A stretch of DNA of 12,966 nucleotides from Myxococcales bacterium (GTDB lineage Bacteria; Myxococcota; Myxococcia; Myxococcales; Anaeromyxobacteraceae): positions 1 to 12,966 of the forward strand of contig JAJYHA010000303.1 in assembly GCA_021784995.1 (NCBI GenBank). The letters run 5' to 3'. The notes beneath the pieces are model-generated. The model saw only the letters and a list, made by a program, of their open reading frames with translations. It was not told the DNA's origin and searched no databases. A program made the position numbers and the translations under genes. Position 1 is the stretch's first letter. The number at the start of each line of letters is the position of its first letter. Positions 6,244 through 12,952 of this stretch are shown piece by piece.

Positions 6244-7409
6244 GCCGCGCCTCCGAAGCCGCGCCGCACCGCCCGCGGCACCAGGCCCCCGGGGCGGAAG
6301 ACGAGCACCAGGACCACGAGCACCGAGAAGAGCAGGAACCGGTACTCCTGGATGCCCTGCAGCTTCTCGGGCAGCGCCACCACCACGAAGCTGGCGACGA
6401 CCACGCCCCAGGCGTTCCCCAGGCCGCCCAGCAAAACGATGGAGACGAAGACGAGCGACTCCTGGAAGGTGAAGTTGTTGGGAGCGATGAAGCCCACCAT
6501 CATGGCCGAGAGCCCGCCCGCGACGCCCGTGATGAAGTTGCCCAGCGTGAAGGCCGCGATCTTCCAGCGCGGCACGTCCACGCCGAAGCAGGCCGCCGCC
6601 GTCTCGTCGAGCCGCACCGCGTCGAGCGCCAGGCCGACCCAGGAGGTCTCGAGGCGGCGGACCAGGACGAGGCTGGCCGCCAGCAGCAGGAAGGCGGCCG
6701 CCGCGTACCAGGCGTAGAGCGAGACGTCGGCGCCGTGGATGCCGACCGTGTCCAGCCGCCAGCCGAGGAGCTCCAGCCCGGAGAGCTTCATCCCCTGCGG
6801 CCCGCCCAGCGCGTCGTTCACCTCGACGAAGGTGCGGAAGAGCAACCCGAACGCGATGGTGACGAGCGCGGCGTAGTGGCCGCGGGTCCGCAGCAGCGGG
6901 AGGAGCAGCACCGAGCCGATCGCCGCCGACATGACGCCGCAGGCGGCCAGCACCGCGAGGTGCGGCACGCCGTGCGCCGCCAGCACCGCGGCCGTGTAGC
7001 CGCCCACGCCGAAGAAGGCGGCCGCCGCGAAGTTGGCCACCCCGGCCACCCCGAACTGCAGGTGCAGGCCGAGGCACGCCACCGCGGTCAGGAGCACCCG
7101 CGCCAGCAGCAGGAGCGCGAAGTGGTCGTCGTGGAGACCGACCACCAGGGCGGCCAGCGCCACCGTGAGGGCGAGCCCGATCGCCCGCTCCCCGGGCGCC
7201 GCGCGGGCGCCCGACCGGGCCGTGGCGCGCCGGAGGAGGAGCGCGCCGCCGGCCGCCAGACCCAGCACCAGCGCCAGGACCGGCCCCGACTCGGTGCGGA
7301 GGAACACGTAGAGGAGCGGGGCCGCGACGGCGGCCGCCAGCGCGACGATCCACCCGCCCCTCCTCCCCGGCGCCCGGGCGCCGCCCCCCCCGGCCCGATC
7401 CGCCGTCAC
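6240..7409 (-). CDS. livM: HAAT-type ABC transporter permease LivM with N-terminal extension (second cassette)
   Basis: A 389-aa inner-membrane permease that pairs with LivH. About ten or eleven hydrophobic segments are visible. The first three (about 20-37, 42-60 and 76-92) precede the conserved core and are mostly absent from the other LivM in this window; E. coli LivM, as I recall it, also has an N-terminal extension. Core markers are the AFFGVGGYTAA stretch at 131-141, LRTRGHYAALVTIAFG (173-188), GGPQGM (202-207) and a cytoplasmic loop at about 252-281 that should contact the ATPases, ending with FRPGGLVP near the C-terminus. The common SLGQ before AFFG is replaced by NFAA. The start is GTG at 7407-7409, overlapping the livH stop (GTGA). 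Alternative internal starts are possible, but none gives a better family fit. Confidence 0.9.
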   Translation of the reverse strand: MTADRAGGGGARAPGRRGGWIVALAAAVAAPLLYVFLRTESGPVLALVLGLAAGGALLLRRATARSGARAAPGERAIGLALTVALAALVVGLHDDHFALLLLARVLLTAVACLGLHLQFGVAGVANFAAAAFFGVGGYTAAVLAAHGVPHLAVLAACGVMSAAIGSVLLLPLLRTRGHYAALVTIAFGLLFRTFVEVNDALGGPQGMKLSGLELLGWRLDTVGIHGADVSLYAWYAAAAFLLLAASLVLVRRLETSWVGLALDAVRLDETAAACFGVDVPRWKIAAFTLGNFITGVAGGLSAMMVGFIAPNNFTFQESLVFVSIVLLGGLGNAWGVVVASFVVVALPEKLQGIQEYRFLLFSVLVVLVLVFRPGGLVPRAVRRGFGGAA

Positions 7410-8326
7410 ACGCGCTCGCTCACCTGCTCGCCGATGAGGCCGGTCGGCTTCCAGGTCATGAGGAGGATGACCACCGCGAAGGCGAAGACGTCCTTGTAAG
7501 CGCTGGCGAACGGGAGGGCCACCGCGCCCAGCGTCTGCAGCGCGGCGAAGACGAACCCGCCCAGGACGGCGCCGTACATGTTTCCGAGGCCGCCGATGAT
7601 GGCGGCGCTGAAGCCGATGACGCCCAGCAGGAGGCCCGACCCGAAGTTGACCTCGGCGTAGTAGAGGCCGTGCATGACGCCCGCGAAGGCGGCCAGCGCC
7701 GACCCGAGGGCGAAGGTGAGCAGGACGACGCGCGCGAAGTCGATCCCCATCGTGCGGGCCGTCTCCTCGTCCTGCGCCACGGCGCGGATGGCGAGGCCGA
7801 GCCGGGTGCGGGTGATGAGGAGGTGCATGCCGGCCACGAGCAGCGCCCCGGTGGCGAGCATGAGGAGGTTGTCGAGCCGCAGCGTGAGGGCGCCCACCGC
7901 CCAGCTCCGCGCCGGGAGGAGCTCGGGGAAGCGCTGCGGCTGCGAGCCGTTCGGATAGAAGAGGCGGATCGACTCGCGCAGCGCCGTGCCGGCCATGAGC
8001 GTGGCGAGCAGCACGTTGATGGCGGGCGCGGAGCGCAGCGGGAGGACGAGGACGCGAGCCAGCACGGCCCCCACCAGCGCCATCGAGAGGGCCGCCGCCA
8101 GGATCACCGCGACCAGGAGCACCGCCGGCGACGCGACCCCGGCCGCCGAGAGCGCCGTGTAGGCCCCGAGGCCGGCGAAGGCGCCGGCGGTCAGCACGTC
8201 ACCGTGAGCGAACTGGATGATGTCGAGCACGCCGAAGAAGAGCGTGAAGCCGACCGCCACCAGGGCGTACATCATGCCCAGCATGGCGCCGTTCACCAGG
8301 TACTGGCCGAGGAGCTCGGGGTGCAT
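7406..8326 (-). CDS. livH: HAAT-type ABC transporter permease LivH (second cassette)
   Basis: A 306-aa polytopic inner-membrane protein with about eight hydrophobic segments. The LivH N-terminal signature is clear: NGAMLGMMYALVAVGFTLFF followed by DIIQFAHGD at 35-43. The cytoplasmic loop that engages the ATPases is at about 172-200 (TRTRLGLAIRAVAQDEETAR, then MGIDF). The conserved late glycine motif IIGGLGNMYGAVLGG (243-257) and the TWKPTGLIG tail are present. The ATG at 8324-8326 follows the binding-protein stop after a 48-base gap and has no obvious Shine-Dalgarno, yet homology starts within ten residues of it. It should form the translocation pore with the LivM encoded next. It is only distantly similar to the LivH at 12045-12905, so the two are not a recent duplication. 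Confidence 0.93.
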   Translation of the reverse strand: MHPELLGQYLVNGAMLGMMYALVAVGFTLFFGVLDIIQFAHGDVLTAGAFAGLGAYTALSAAGVASPAVLLVAVILAAALSMALVGAVLARVLVLPLRSAPAINVLLATLMAGTALRESIRLFYPNGSQPQRFPELLPARSWAVGALTLRLDNLLMLATGALLVAGMHLLITRTRLGLAIRAVAQDEETARTMGIDFARVVLLTFALGSALAAFAGVMHGLYYAEVNFGSGLLLGVIGFSAAIIGGLGNMYGAVLGGFVFAALQTLGAVALPFASAYKDVFAFAVVILLMTWKPTGLIGEQVSERV

Positions 8327-8374
8327 CGGGGCGCGTGCGCGCGAGGCCGGGGGGAGCCTTCCCGTGGACGTCCG

Positions 8375-9529
8375 CTAGCGGCCGCGCAGCTTGCGCTTGC
8401 CGGTGGCGTACTCGCTCTCCTCCCAGGGCATCCACTTCCCGTCCTGCACCACGTACTTCGTGATGATGGGGGCGATGTTCTGTCCCTTCTCGTCGAAGGT
8501 GACCTTCCCCACGATGGTGTCGCGTCCCTTCACGTGGTCCAGCTCGGCGTTCACCTTCTTGCGGTCGGGCCCCACCTTGTCGATGGCGTCCATGAGCAGC
8601 GTCGCCGCGACGTAGGCGTAGGGGCCGTAGGCCTCCGGCCCCTGCGGGTAGTTCTGCTTCGCGTAGTGCTCCAGGAAGAACTTGCCGCCGGGGAGGCGCG
8701 CCGCCGGCGTCCCGTCGTGGAAGGCGACCACGCCCTCCGCCAGCGGGCCGAGCCCCTTGATGAAGTCGTCCGACACGATGCCCGAGGTGCCCTGGAACTG
8801 GGCGTTCAGCCCCACCTTCTCCATCTGGGCCCGGATGCGGACGCCGAGCGGCGTGAGGCCGCCGAAGTAGAGCACCTGCGGGTTCGTCGCCTTCGCCTGC
8901 GTCAGCTCGGCCGTGAAGTCCTGCTGATCGGCGGTGACGCCGGCGTCGGAGAGGATCTGCCCGCCCCCCGCCTTGAGGAACTGGCTGAAGTACCGGTCGT
9001 GCCCCTTCCCGTAGTCGGTGGTGTCGTGGAGGATGACCCAGCGCCGGTAGCCCTGATCCAGCATGAACCGGGCGGCGGTCTCGTTCTGGCTCACCATCGT
9101 CCCGTTGACGCGGTGGACCTCCTTGAAGCCGCGCTCGGTGATGTCGGGGAGGACCGCGCCCCAGACGATGACCGGCAGGCCGAAGCGGTGGTAGGTGTCG
9201 GAGGCCGCCATGGCCACCACAGAGCAGTAGTGCGTGACGCCGGCGATGATGCTGCGGTCGGCCGCGGCTCGCGTGGCCACCTGCACGCCCGCCTCCGGCT
9301 TGCACTCGTCGTCGAGGACGACCAGCTCGTACGTGTAGCGCGACTTCGGGTCGGCGTTGTGGAGCTTCACCGCCAGGTCGGCCGAGTTGCGGCCGCCCAG
9401 GCCGTTGGCGGAGTTCCCGCCGGTCAGGGGCGCGATGTAGGCGAGCTTCACCGTGTCGCGGGCGGACACCGGGGCGGCCACCGTGGCGGCGAGCAGCGCG
9501 GCGGCGAGGGGGAGCCGGGACGGGCGCAT
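8375..9529 (-). CDS. Periplasmic ligand-binding protein of a HAAT ABC transporter (LivJ/LivK-like)
   Basis: A 384-aa type I periplasmic binding protein that captures the ligand and delivers it to LivH/LivM. Residues 1-23 form a Sec signal peptide with cleavage after VSA. Two cysteines, C76 and C102, match the disulfide of E. coli LivJ. Homology runs through THYCS (99-103), ASDTYHRFGLPVI, DITERG (129-134), DTTDYGKGHDRY and FDEKG (345-349). As I align it with LivJ from memory, S103 is kept, but the positions of Thr102, Tyr202 and Glu226, which hold the amino group and carboxylate of leucine, are V126, L225/T226 and S249. The ligand may therefore not be a standard branched-chain amino acid. The ATG at 9527-9529 has a strong GGAGGT upstream. 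It is the only gene of the run with gaps on both sides (68 and 48 bases). Confidence 0.93.
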   Translation of the reverse strand: MRPSRLPLAAALLAATVAAPVSARDTVKLAYIAPLTGGNSANGLGGRNSADLAVKLHNADPKSRYTYELVVLDDECKPEAGVQVATRAAADRSIIAGVTHYCSVVAMAASDTYHRFGLPVIVWGAVLPDITERGFKEVHRVNGTMVSQNETAARFMLDQGYRRWVILHDTTDYGKGHDRYFSQFLKAGGGQILSDAGVTADQQDFTAELTQAKATNPQVLYFGGLTPLGVRIRAQMEKVGLNAQFQGTSGIVSDDFIKGLGPLAEGVVAFHDGTPAARLPGGKFFLEHYAKQNYPQGPEAYGPYAYVAATLLMDAIDKVGPDRKKVNAELDHVKGRDTIVGKVTFDEKGQNIAPIITKYVVQDGKWMPWEESEYATGKRKLRGR

Positions 9530-9532
9530 GCG

Positions 9533-9538
9533 ACCTCC
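9533..9538 (-). promoter_or_regulatory. Strong Shine-Dalgarno of the binding-protein gene
   Basis: On the minus strand this reads GGAGGT, three bases before the ATG at 9529. It is the best ribosome-binding site seen in the eleven-gene run, where most starts are coupled overlaps without one. It fits the usual need for more binding protein than membrane components. Confidence 0.7.
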
Positions 9539-9544
9539 GTTCTT

Positions 9545-9564
9545 CGCGGGCGAAATTGCCCGCG
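9545..9564 (-). promoter_or_regulatory. Hairpin in the livF to binding-protein gap
   Basis: Perfect 7-base arms, CGCGGGC at 9545-9551 and GCCCGCG at 9558-9564, flank an AT-rich 6-base loop. The stem ends 15 bases before the binding-protein ATG and about 33 bases after the livF stop. No T-run follows, so it does not look like a full terminator. It may stabilise the downstream transcript, attenuate read-through or be a protein-binding site. The function is not shown by sequence. Confidence 0.5.
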
Positions 9565-9597
9565 CACGTTACCACACCGGTTCCGCGCCGCGGCCCG

Positions 9598-10314
9598 TCA
9601 GGCGATCCCGGCCTCGCCGAGATAGGCCTTTCGGACCAGATCGGAGTGCATCAACTCCCTCCCCGGCCCCTCCAGCACCACGCGGCCGGACTGCAGCACG
9701 TAGGCGCGGTCCGACACCTCGAGCGCCTCGAAGACGTTCTGCTCCACCAGCAGCACGGTGATGCCCTGCTCGCGGATGTGGTGGATGGTCTCGAAGATCT
9801 GCGCCACCAGCTTGGGCATGATCCCGAGCGACGGCTCGTCGAGCATGAGCAGCGAGGGGCGCGACATGAGGCCCCGGCCGATGGCGAGCTGCTGCTGCTC
9901 CCCCCCCGAGAGCGTCTCCGCGCGCTGGCCGCGGCGGTCCTTCAGGATGGGGAAGAGCGCCAGCACGCGCTCCAGCGTCTCCTCGATCTGGCGCGCGTCG
10001 CGGAGCGTGTAGGCGCCCAGGAGCAGGTTGTCCCAGACCGACAGGCGGCCGAAGAGCTGCCGCCCCTCGGGGACCATCGCCACCCGCCGCCGCACGACGT
10101 CGTAGGGCGGCGTGCGGTGGATGGGGGCCCCCTCGAGCCGGATCTCCCCCGCCGACGGGTGGAGCAGCCCGGAGATGGTGCGCAGGATGGTGCTCTTCCC
10201 GGCGCCGTTCGATCCGACCAGGCTCACCACCTCGCCCGCCGCCACGCGGAACGACACGTCGTGCAGGACGGTCAGCTCGCCGTAGCCGGCCGAGACGCGG
10301 TCGAACTCAAGCAC
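9598..10314 (-). CDS. livF: HAAT-type ABC transporter ATP-binding protein LivF (first cassette)
   Basis: A 238-aa ATPase subunit of exactly the usual LivF length. Walker A is GSNGAGKST (34-42), the signature LSGGEQ (135-140), and Walker B LLMLDE (155-160) followed by PSLGIMP. VEQN at 190-193 places Q192 at the H-switch position, as normal in LivF. VPEGRQLFGRLSVWDNL (81-97) is the typical stretch between the Q-loop region and the helical domain. The start is GTG at 10312-10314, overlapping the livG stop by eight bases. It is the last gene of the first cassette, followed by a 68-base gap before the binding-protein gene. It should pair with the LivG at 10307-11035, although exchange of ATPases between the two cassettes is possible. 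Confidence 0.94.
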   Translation of the reverse strand: MLEFDRVSAGYGELTVLHDVSFRVAAGEVVSLVGSNGAGKSTILRTISGLLHPSAGEIRLEGAPIHRTPPYDVVRRRVAMVPEGRQLFGRLSVWDNLLLGAYTLRDARQIEETLERVLALFPILKDRRGQRAETLSGGEQQQLAIGRGLMSRPSLLMLDEPSLGIMPKLVAQIFETIHHIREQGITVLLVEQNVFEALEVSDRAYVLQSGRVVLEGPGRELMHSDLVRKAYLGEAGIA

Positions 10315-11035
10315 GGTAGCGCTCTCCCAGGTAGGCCTGGATCACGAGCGGGTCGCTCACCACCTCCCGCGGGGCGCCCTCGAGCAGCTTCCGGCCGGAG
10401 TTGAGCACGATGACCCGGTCGGAGAGCTGCATCACCGCCTCCATCACGTGCTCGACGATGACCAGCGTGACCCCGCGCCGCCGCACGTCGCGCAGGAGCG
10501 CGATGATGTCGCGCAGCTCGACCGGGGTCAGGCCGGCCATCGACTCGTCGAGCATGAGCAGCTCGGGCCCGGTGGCGAGCGCCATCGCGACCTCGAGCCG
10601 CTTCTTGTCGGCGATGGTGAGCGCCGCGCCGGGGAGGTCGCGCTTCTCCAGGAGCTGGGTGACGGCCAGCACCTCCTCGGCGCGGCGGGAGGCGTCGCGG
10701 CGCCGGGGCAGGTGCAGGAAGGCGCCGGTCATCGCGTTCTCGAGCACGGTCATGTCGGCGATGACCTGCACGATCTGGAAGGTGCGCGCGATCCCCATGC
10801 GGCAGATGCGGTCCGCCGAGAACCCGGTGATGTCGCGGCCGCGGTAGCGGACGCGGCCCGCGGTCGGGCGGTGGAACCCGGTGATGCAGCCGAAGAGCGT
10901 GCTCTTGCCGGCGCCGTTGGGCCCGATGATGCTGACGATCTCGCCCGGCTGGACCGAGAAGGAGACGTCCTCGTTGGCGACCAGGCCGGCGAAGCGCTTG
11001 GTGACGCCGCTCACCTCGAGGAGGGGAGCGCTCAT
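10307..11035 (-). CDS. livG: HAAT-type ABC transporter ATP-binding protein LivG with atypical C-loop (first cassette)
   Basis: A 242-aa ATPase subunit. Walker A is GPNGAGKST (38-46), the Q-loop is in RTFQIVQ (84-90), Walker B is LLMLDE (159-164) followed by SMAGL, and the H-switch is H196 in VEHVM. The usual LSYGQQRRLEI is replaced by LTIADKKRLEV (139-149): the leucine remains, but the Ser-Tyr-Gly-Gln core is lost. The RLEV and MALATGP that follow are in register, so no frameshift is involved. LDES in place of LDEP is another mark of a LivG subgroup. At 242 aa it is slightly shorter than E. coli LivG. The ATG at 11033-11035 overlaps the livM stop as ATGA, and the stop overlaps livF by eight bases. 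It is expected to form a heterodimer with the next-encoded LivF. Confidence 0.93.
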   Translation of the reverse strand: MSAPLLEVSGVTKRFAGLVANEDVSFSVQPGEIVSIIGPNGAGKSTLFGCITGFHRPTAGRVRYRGRDITGFSADRICRMGIARTFQIVQVIADMTVLENAMTGAFLHLPRRRDASRRAEEVLAVTQLLEKRDLPGAALTIADKKRLEVAMALATGPELLMLDESMAGLTPVELRDIIALLRDVRRRGVTLVIVEHVMEAVMQLSDRVIVLNSGRKLLEGAPREVVSDPLVIQAYLGERYRA

Positions 11036-12051
11036 CGGCGCTCCCCCGCGGCGCCGCCGGCGGCCGGCGCGGGGCGCGGCGCCGCCCGGCCGCCGCGCCC
11101 GGTGAGGAGGCCCCACACCCCCCTCGGCTGGTACACCGAGATGAGCGTGATGAGCGCGCCGTAGACGATGAGGTCGATGCCCGTGCCCTTGTACCCGAGC
11201 TTGACGCGCGTGATCTCGGAGAGCGGCACCAGGATGACGGCCCCCAGGACCGGGCCCAGCACCGAGCCCGCCCCGCCCAGCATGGCGATGAGGACGATCT
11301 GGACCGAGATGGAGAGGATGAGCACGCTCTCCGGGTCGAGGTAGAGGATGTACTGCGCGTAGAGCGTGCCGGCGGCGGCCGAGAGGAAGGCGCTCAGCAT
11401 GATGGCCACCAGCCGCCAGCGGACGAAGCTGATCCCGAGCACCATCGCCAGCTCGTGGCTCTCCTTGATGGCGCGGAAGTAGTACCCCATGCGCGAGCGG
11501 GCGACCCAGCGCGAGACCGCCAGGGAGACGAGGAGCAGCCCCAGCGCGATGAAGTAGTAGGGCGCCTTGCTCCCGTGGAACTGGAAGTCGGGGAGCCCCC
11601 GGTGCAGCATCGGGATGGTGAGCCCCTCCGCCGCGTTGATCAGCTTCCAGTTGTTGAAGTGGGTGCGCACGATCTCGGCGAAGGCGATGCTGGCGATCGC
11701 GAAGTAGTGCCCGCGCAGGTTGGAGCAGGGGTACCCGATCGCGGCCGCCACCAGGGCCGCCAGCACCCCGCCCACCAGCAGGCCGAGCCATGGCGAGACC
11801 CCGTGCGCGACGCCGAGGTAGGAGGAGGCGTAGGCGCCGATCCCGAAGAAGGCCGCCTGGCCGAAGGAGAACATCCCGGCGTAGCCGCCCATGATGTTCC
11901 AGGCCACCCCCAGCGTCGCGAACATGAAGGTCATGATCATGACGTGGAGCGGGAAGGGACCGGGGAAGGCGAGCGGGTAGGCGAGCAGCGCCGCGGCCAC
12001 GGCCGCCGTCACCCCGATCCGCACCGCGGCGGCGCCCCGCCCGGTCACCAT
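11032..12051 (-). CDS. livM: HAAT-type ABC transporter permease LivM (first cassette)
   Basis: A 339-aa inner-membrane permease. Family markers are AGMFSFGQAAFFGIGAY (58-74), LRGHYFAIASIAFAEIVR (112-129), the cytoplasmic ATPase-contacting loop ARSRMGYYFRAIKESHELA at 184-202, MLGGAGSVLGPVLGA (257-271) and the YQPRGVWGLL ending (307-316). About eight or nine hydrophobic segments are visible, beginning at residues 12-30. The C-terminal 20 residues are a Gly/Ala/Pro/Arg tail of low complexity, probably a cytoplasmic extension. I chose the ATG at 12049-12051, which overlaps the livH stop by seven bases; the very next codon is GTG, which would give a four-base GTGA overlap instead. It pairs with the LivH encoded just before it. 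Confidence 0.93.
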   Translation of the reverse strand: MVTGRGAAAVRIGVTAAVAAALLAYPLAFPGPFPLHVMIMTFMFATLGVAWNIMGGYAGMFSFGQAAFFGIGAYASSYLGVAHGVSPWLGLLVGGVLAALVAAAIGYPCSNLRGHYFAIASIAFAEIVRTHFNNWKLINAAEGLTIPMLHRGLPDFQFHGSKAPYYFIALGLLLVSLAVSRWVARSRMGYYFRAIKESHELAMVLGISFVRWRLVAIMLSAFLSAAAGTLYAQYILYLDPESVLILSISVQIVLIAMLGGAGSVLGPVLGAVILVPLSEITRVKLGYKGTGIDLIVYGALITLISVYQPRGVWGLLTGRGGRAAPRPAPAAGGAAGERR

Positions 12052-12905
12052 CCGAGCAGCCCCTGCGGGCGGATCCAGACCGTGAGCAGGTAGAGCCCGA
12101 ACACGATGGCGTACTTGTAGGCCGGGTCGAAGAAGTAGCCGCCCAGCGTCTGCACCAGGCCGACCAGGATGCCGGCGACGAAGGCGCCCGGGATGCTGCC
12201 GAAGCCGCCCAGCGCGACGATGCAGAAGGAGAGCGTGCCGAACAGGCCGCCCACCTGCGGGTAGATGTAGTAGTACATCGAGAGGAACGCGCCCGCGATC
12301 CCCACCAGCGCCGCGCCGATGCCGAAGGAGAGCGCGTTCACGCGGTCGGTGTCGATCCCCATGAGCAGCGCGGAGTCGCGGTTCATCTCGGTGGCGAGGA
12401 TGGCCTTGCCCATCCGCGACCGCGTGAGGAACAGGAAGAGCGCGCCCGAGACGACGATGCTCCCCACCGAGGTCACGACCTTGGCGATGCTGATCTGGAC
12501 CCGGCCCAGGTGCCAGGTGCCGGAGAGCAGCGTGTGGTCGATGAGCCGGTAGTCGGGCGTCCACAGCAGCACCGCCATGTTGGCGACGAAGATGCTGACG
12601 CCGAAGGTGACCACGAGCTGCGCCAGCATCGGACCCCGCATGACCCGCCGCACGGCGAAGCGGTAGACGAGGAGCCCCAGGACGAAGAGGAGGAGCGTGC
12701 AGATCGGGATGGAGAAGATCGGGTCGAGCCCCAGGAGCGCGTACATCCAGAACGACACGAACATGCTCAACATCAGGAAGTCGCCGTGGGCGAAGTTGAC
12801 GATGTTCATCACGCCCCAGACGAGCGTGAGCCCGATGGCGATGAGCGAGTAGACGCACCCGATGAGCAGCCCGTTCACGAGCTGTTGGATCAGTTGCTGC
12901 GACAT
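12045..12905 (-). CDS. livH: HAAT-type ABC transporter permease LivH (first cassette)
   Basis: A 286-aa inner-membrane permease with the classical LivH start: LVNGLLIGCVYSLIAIGLTL (9-28), then WGVMNIVNFAHGDFLMLS (30-47). The cytoplasmic coupling loop is at 161-187 (TRSRMGKAILATEMNRDSAL, then MGIDTD). ALGGFGSIPGAFVAGILVG (231-249) and the WIRPQGLLGW C-terminus complete the family pattern. The length matches the usual 285-310 aa. The ATG at 12903-12905 has no clear Shine-Dalgarno, and a palindrome lies 32 bases upstream. It is the first complete gene of the run. A binding-protein gene would normally precede it, and a TAG in minus-strand frame at 12960-12962 could be the end of one, but too little sequence is present to say. 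Confidence 0.94.
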   Translation of the reverse strand: MSQQLIQQLVNGLLIGCVYSLIAIGLTLVWGVMNIVNFAHGDFLMLSMFVSFWMYALLGLDPIFSIPICTLLLFVLGLLVYRFAVRRVMRGPMLAQLVVTFGVSIFVANMAVLLWTPDYRLIDHTLLSGTWHLGRVQISIAKVVTSVGSIVVSGALFLFLTRSRMGKAILATEMNRDSALLMGIDTDRVNALSFGIGAALVGIAGAFLSMYYYIYPQVGGLFGTLSFCIVALGGFGSIPGAFVAGILVGLVQTLGGYFFDPAYKYAIVFGLYLLTVWIRPQGLLGW

Positions 12906-12936
12906 GGTGCGCGCCCGCGGCGTGAGGGAGGACGCC

Positions 12937-12952
12937 GGGAGGGCGCCCTCCC
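12937..12952. repeat. Perfect 16-base palindrome upstream of the first livH
   Basis: GGGAGGGC followed directly by GCCCTCCC is an uninterrupted palindrome, 32 bases before the livH ATG and about eight bases after a possible upstream TAG stop. As RNA it would fold into six base pairs with a GCGC loop. Without a T-run it is more likely an mRNA-stabilising or processing hairpin, or a dimeric protein site, than a terminator. Confidence 0.5.

Noticed and set aside
7670..9625. Very long plus-strand open frame opposite the binding protein and second livH
   Set aside because: Its translation is low-complexity Arg/Gly/His/Val sequence with no domain, and it is a frame shadow of two well-supported minus-strand genes in GC-rich DNA.
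4697..12905. Recent tandem duplication of one HMGF block
   Set aside because: Corresponding subunits differ in length, motifs and topology throughout, and no long stretch of shared nucleotide sequence was noticed between the blocks.
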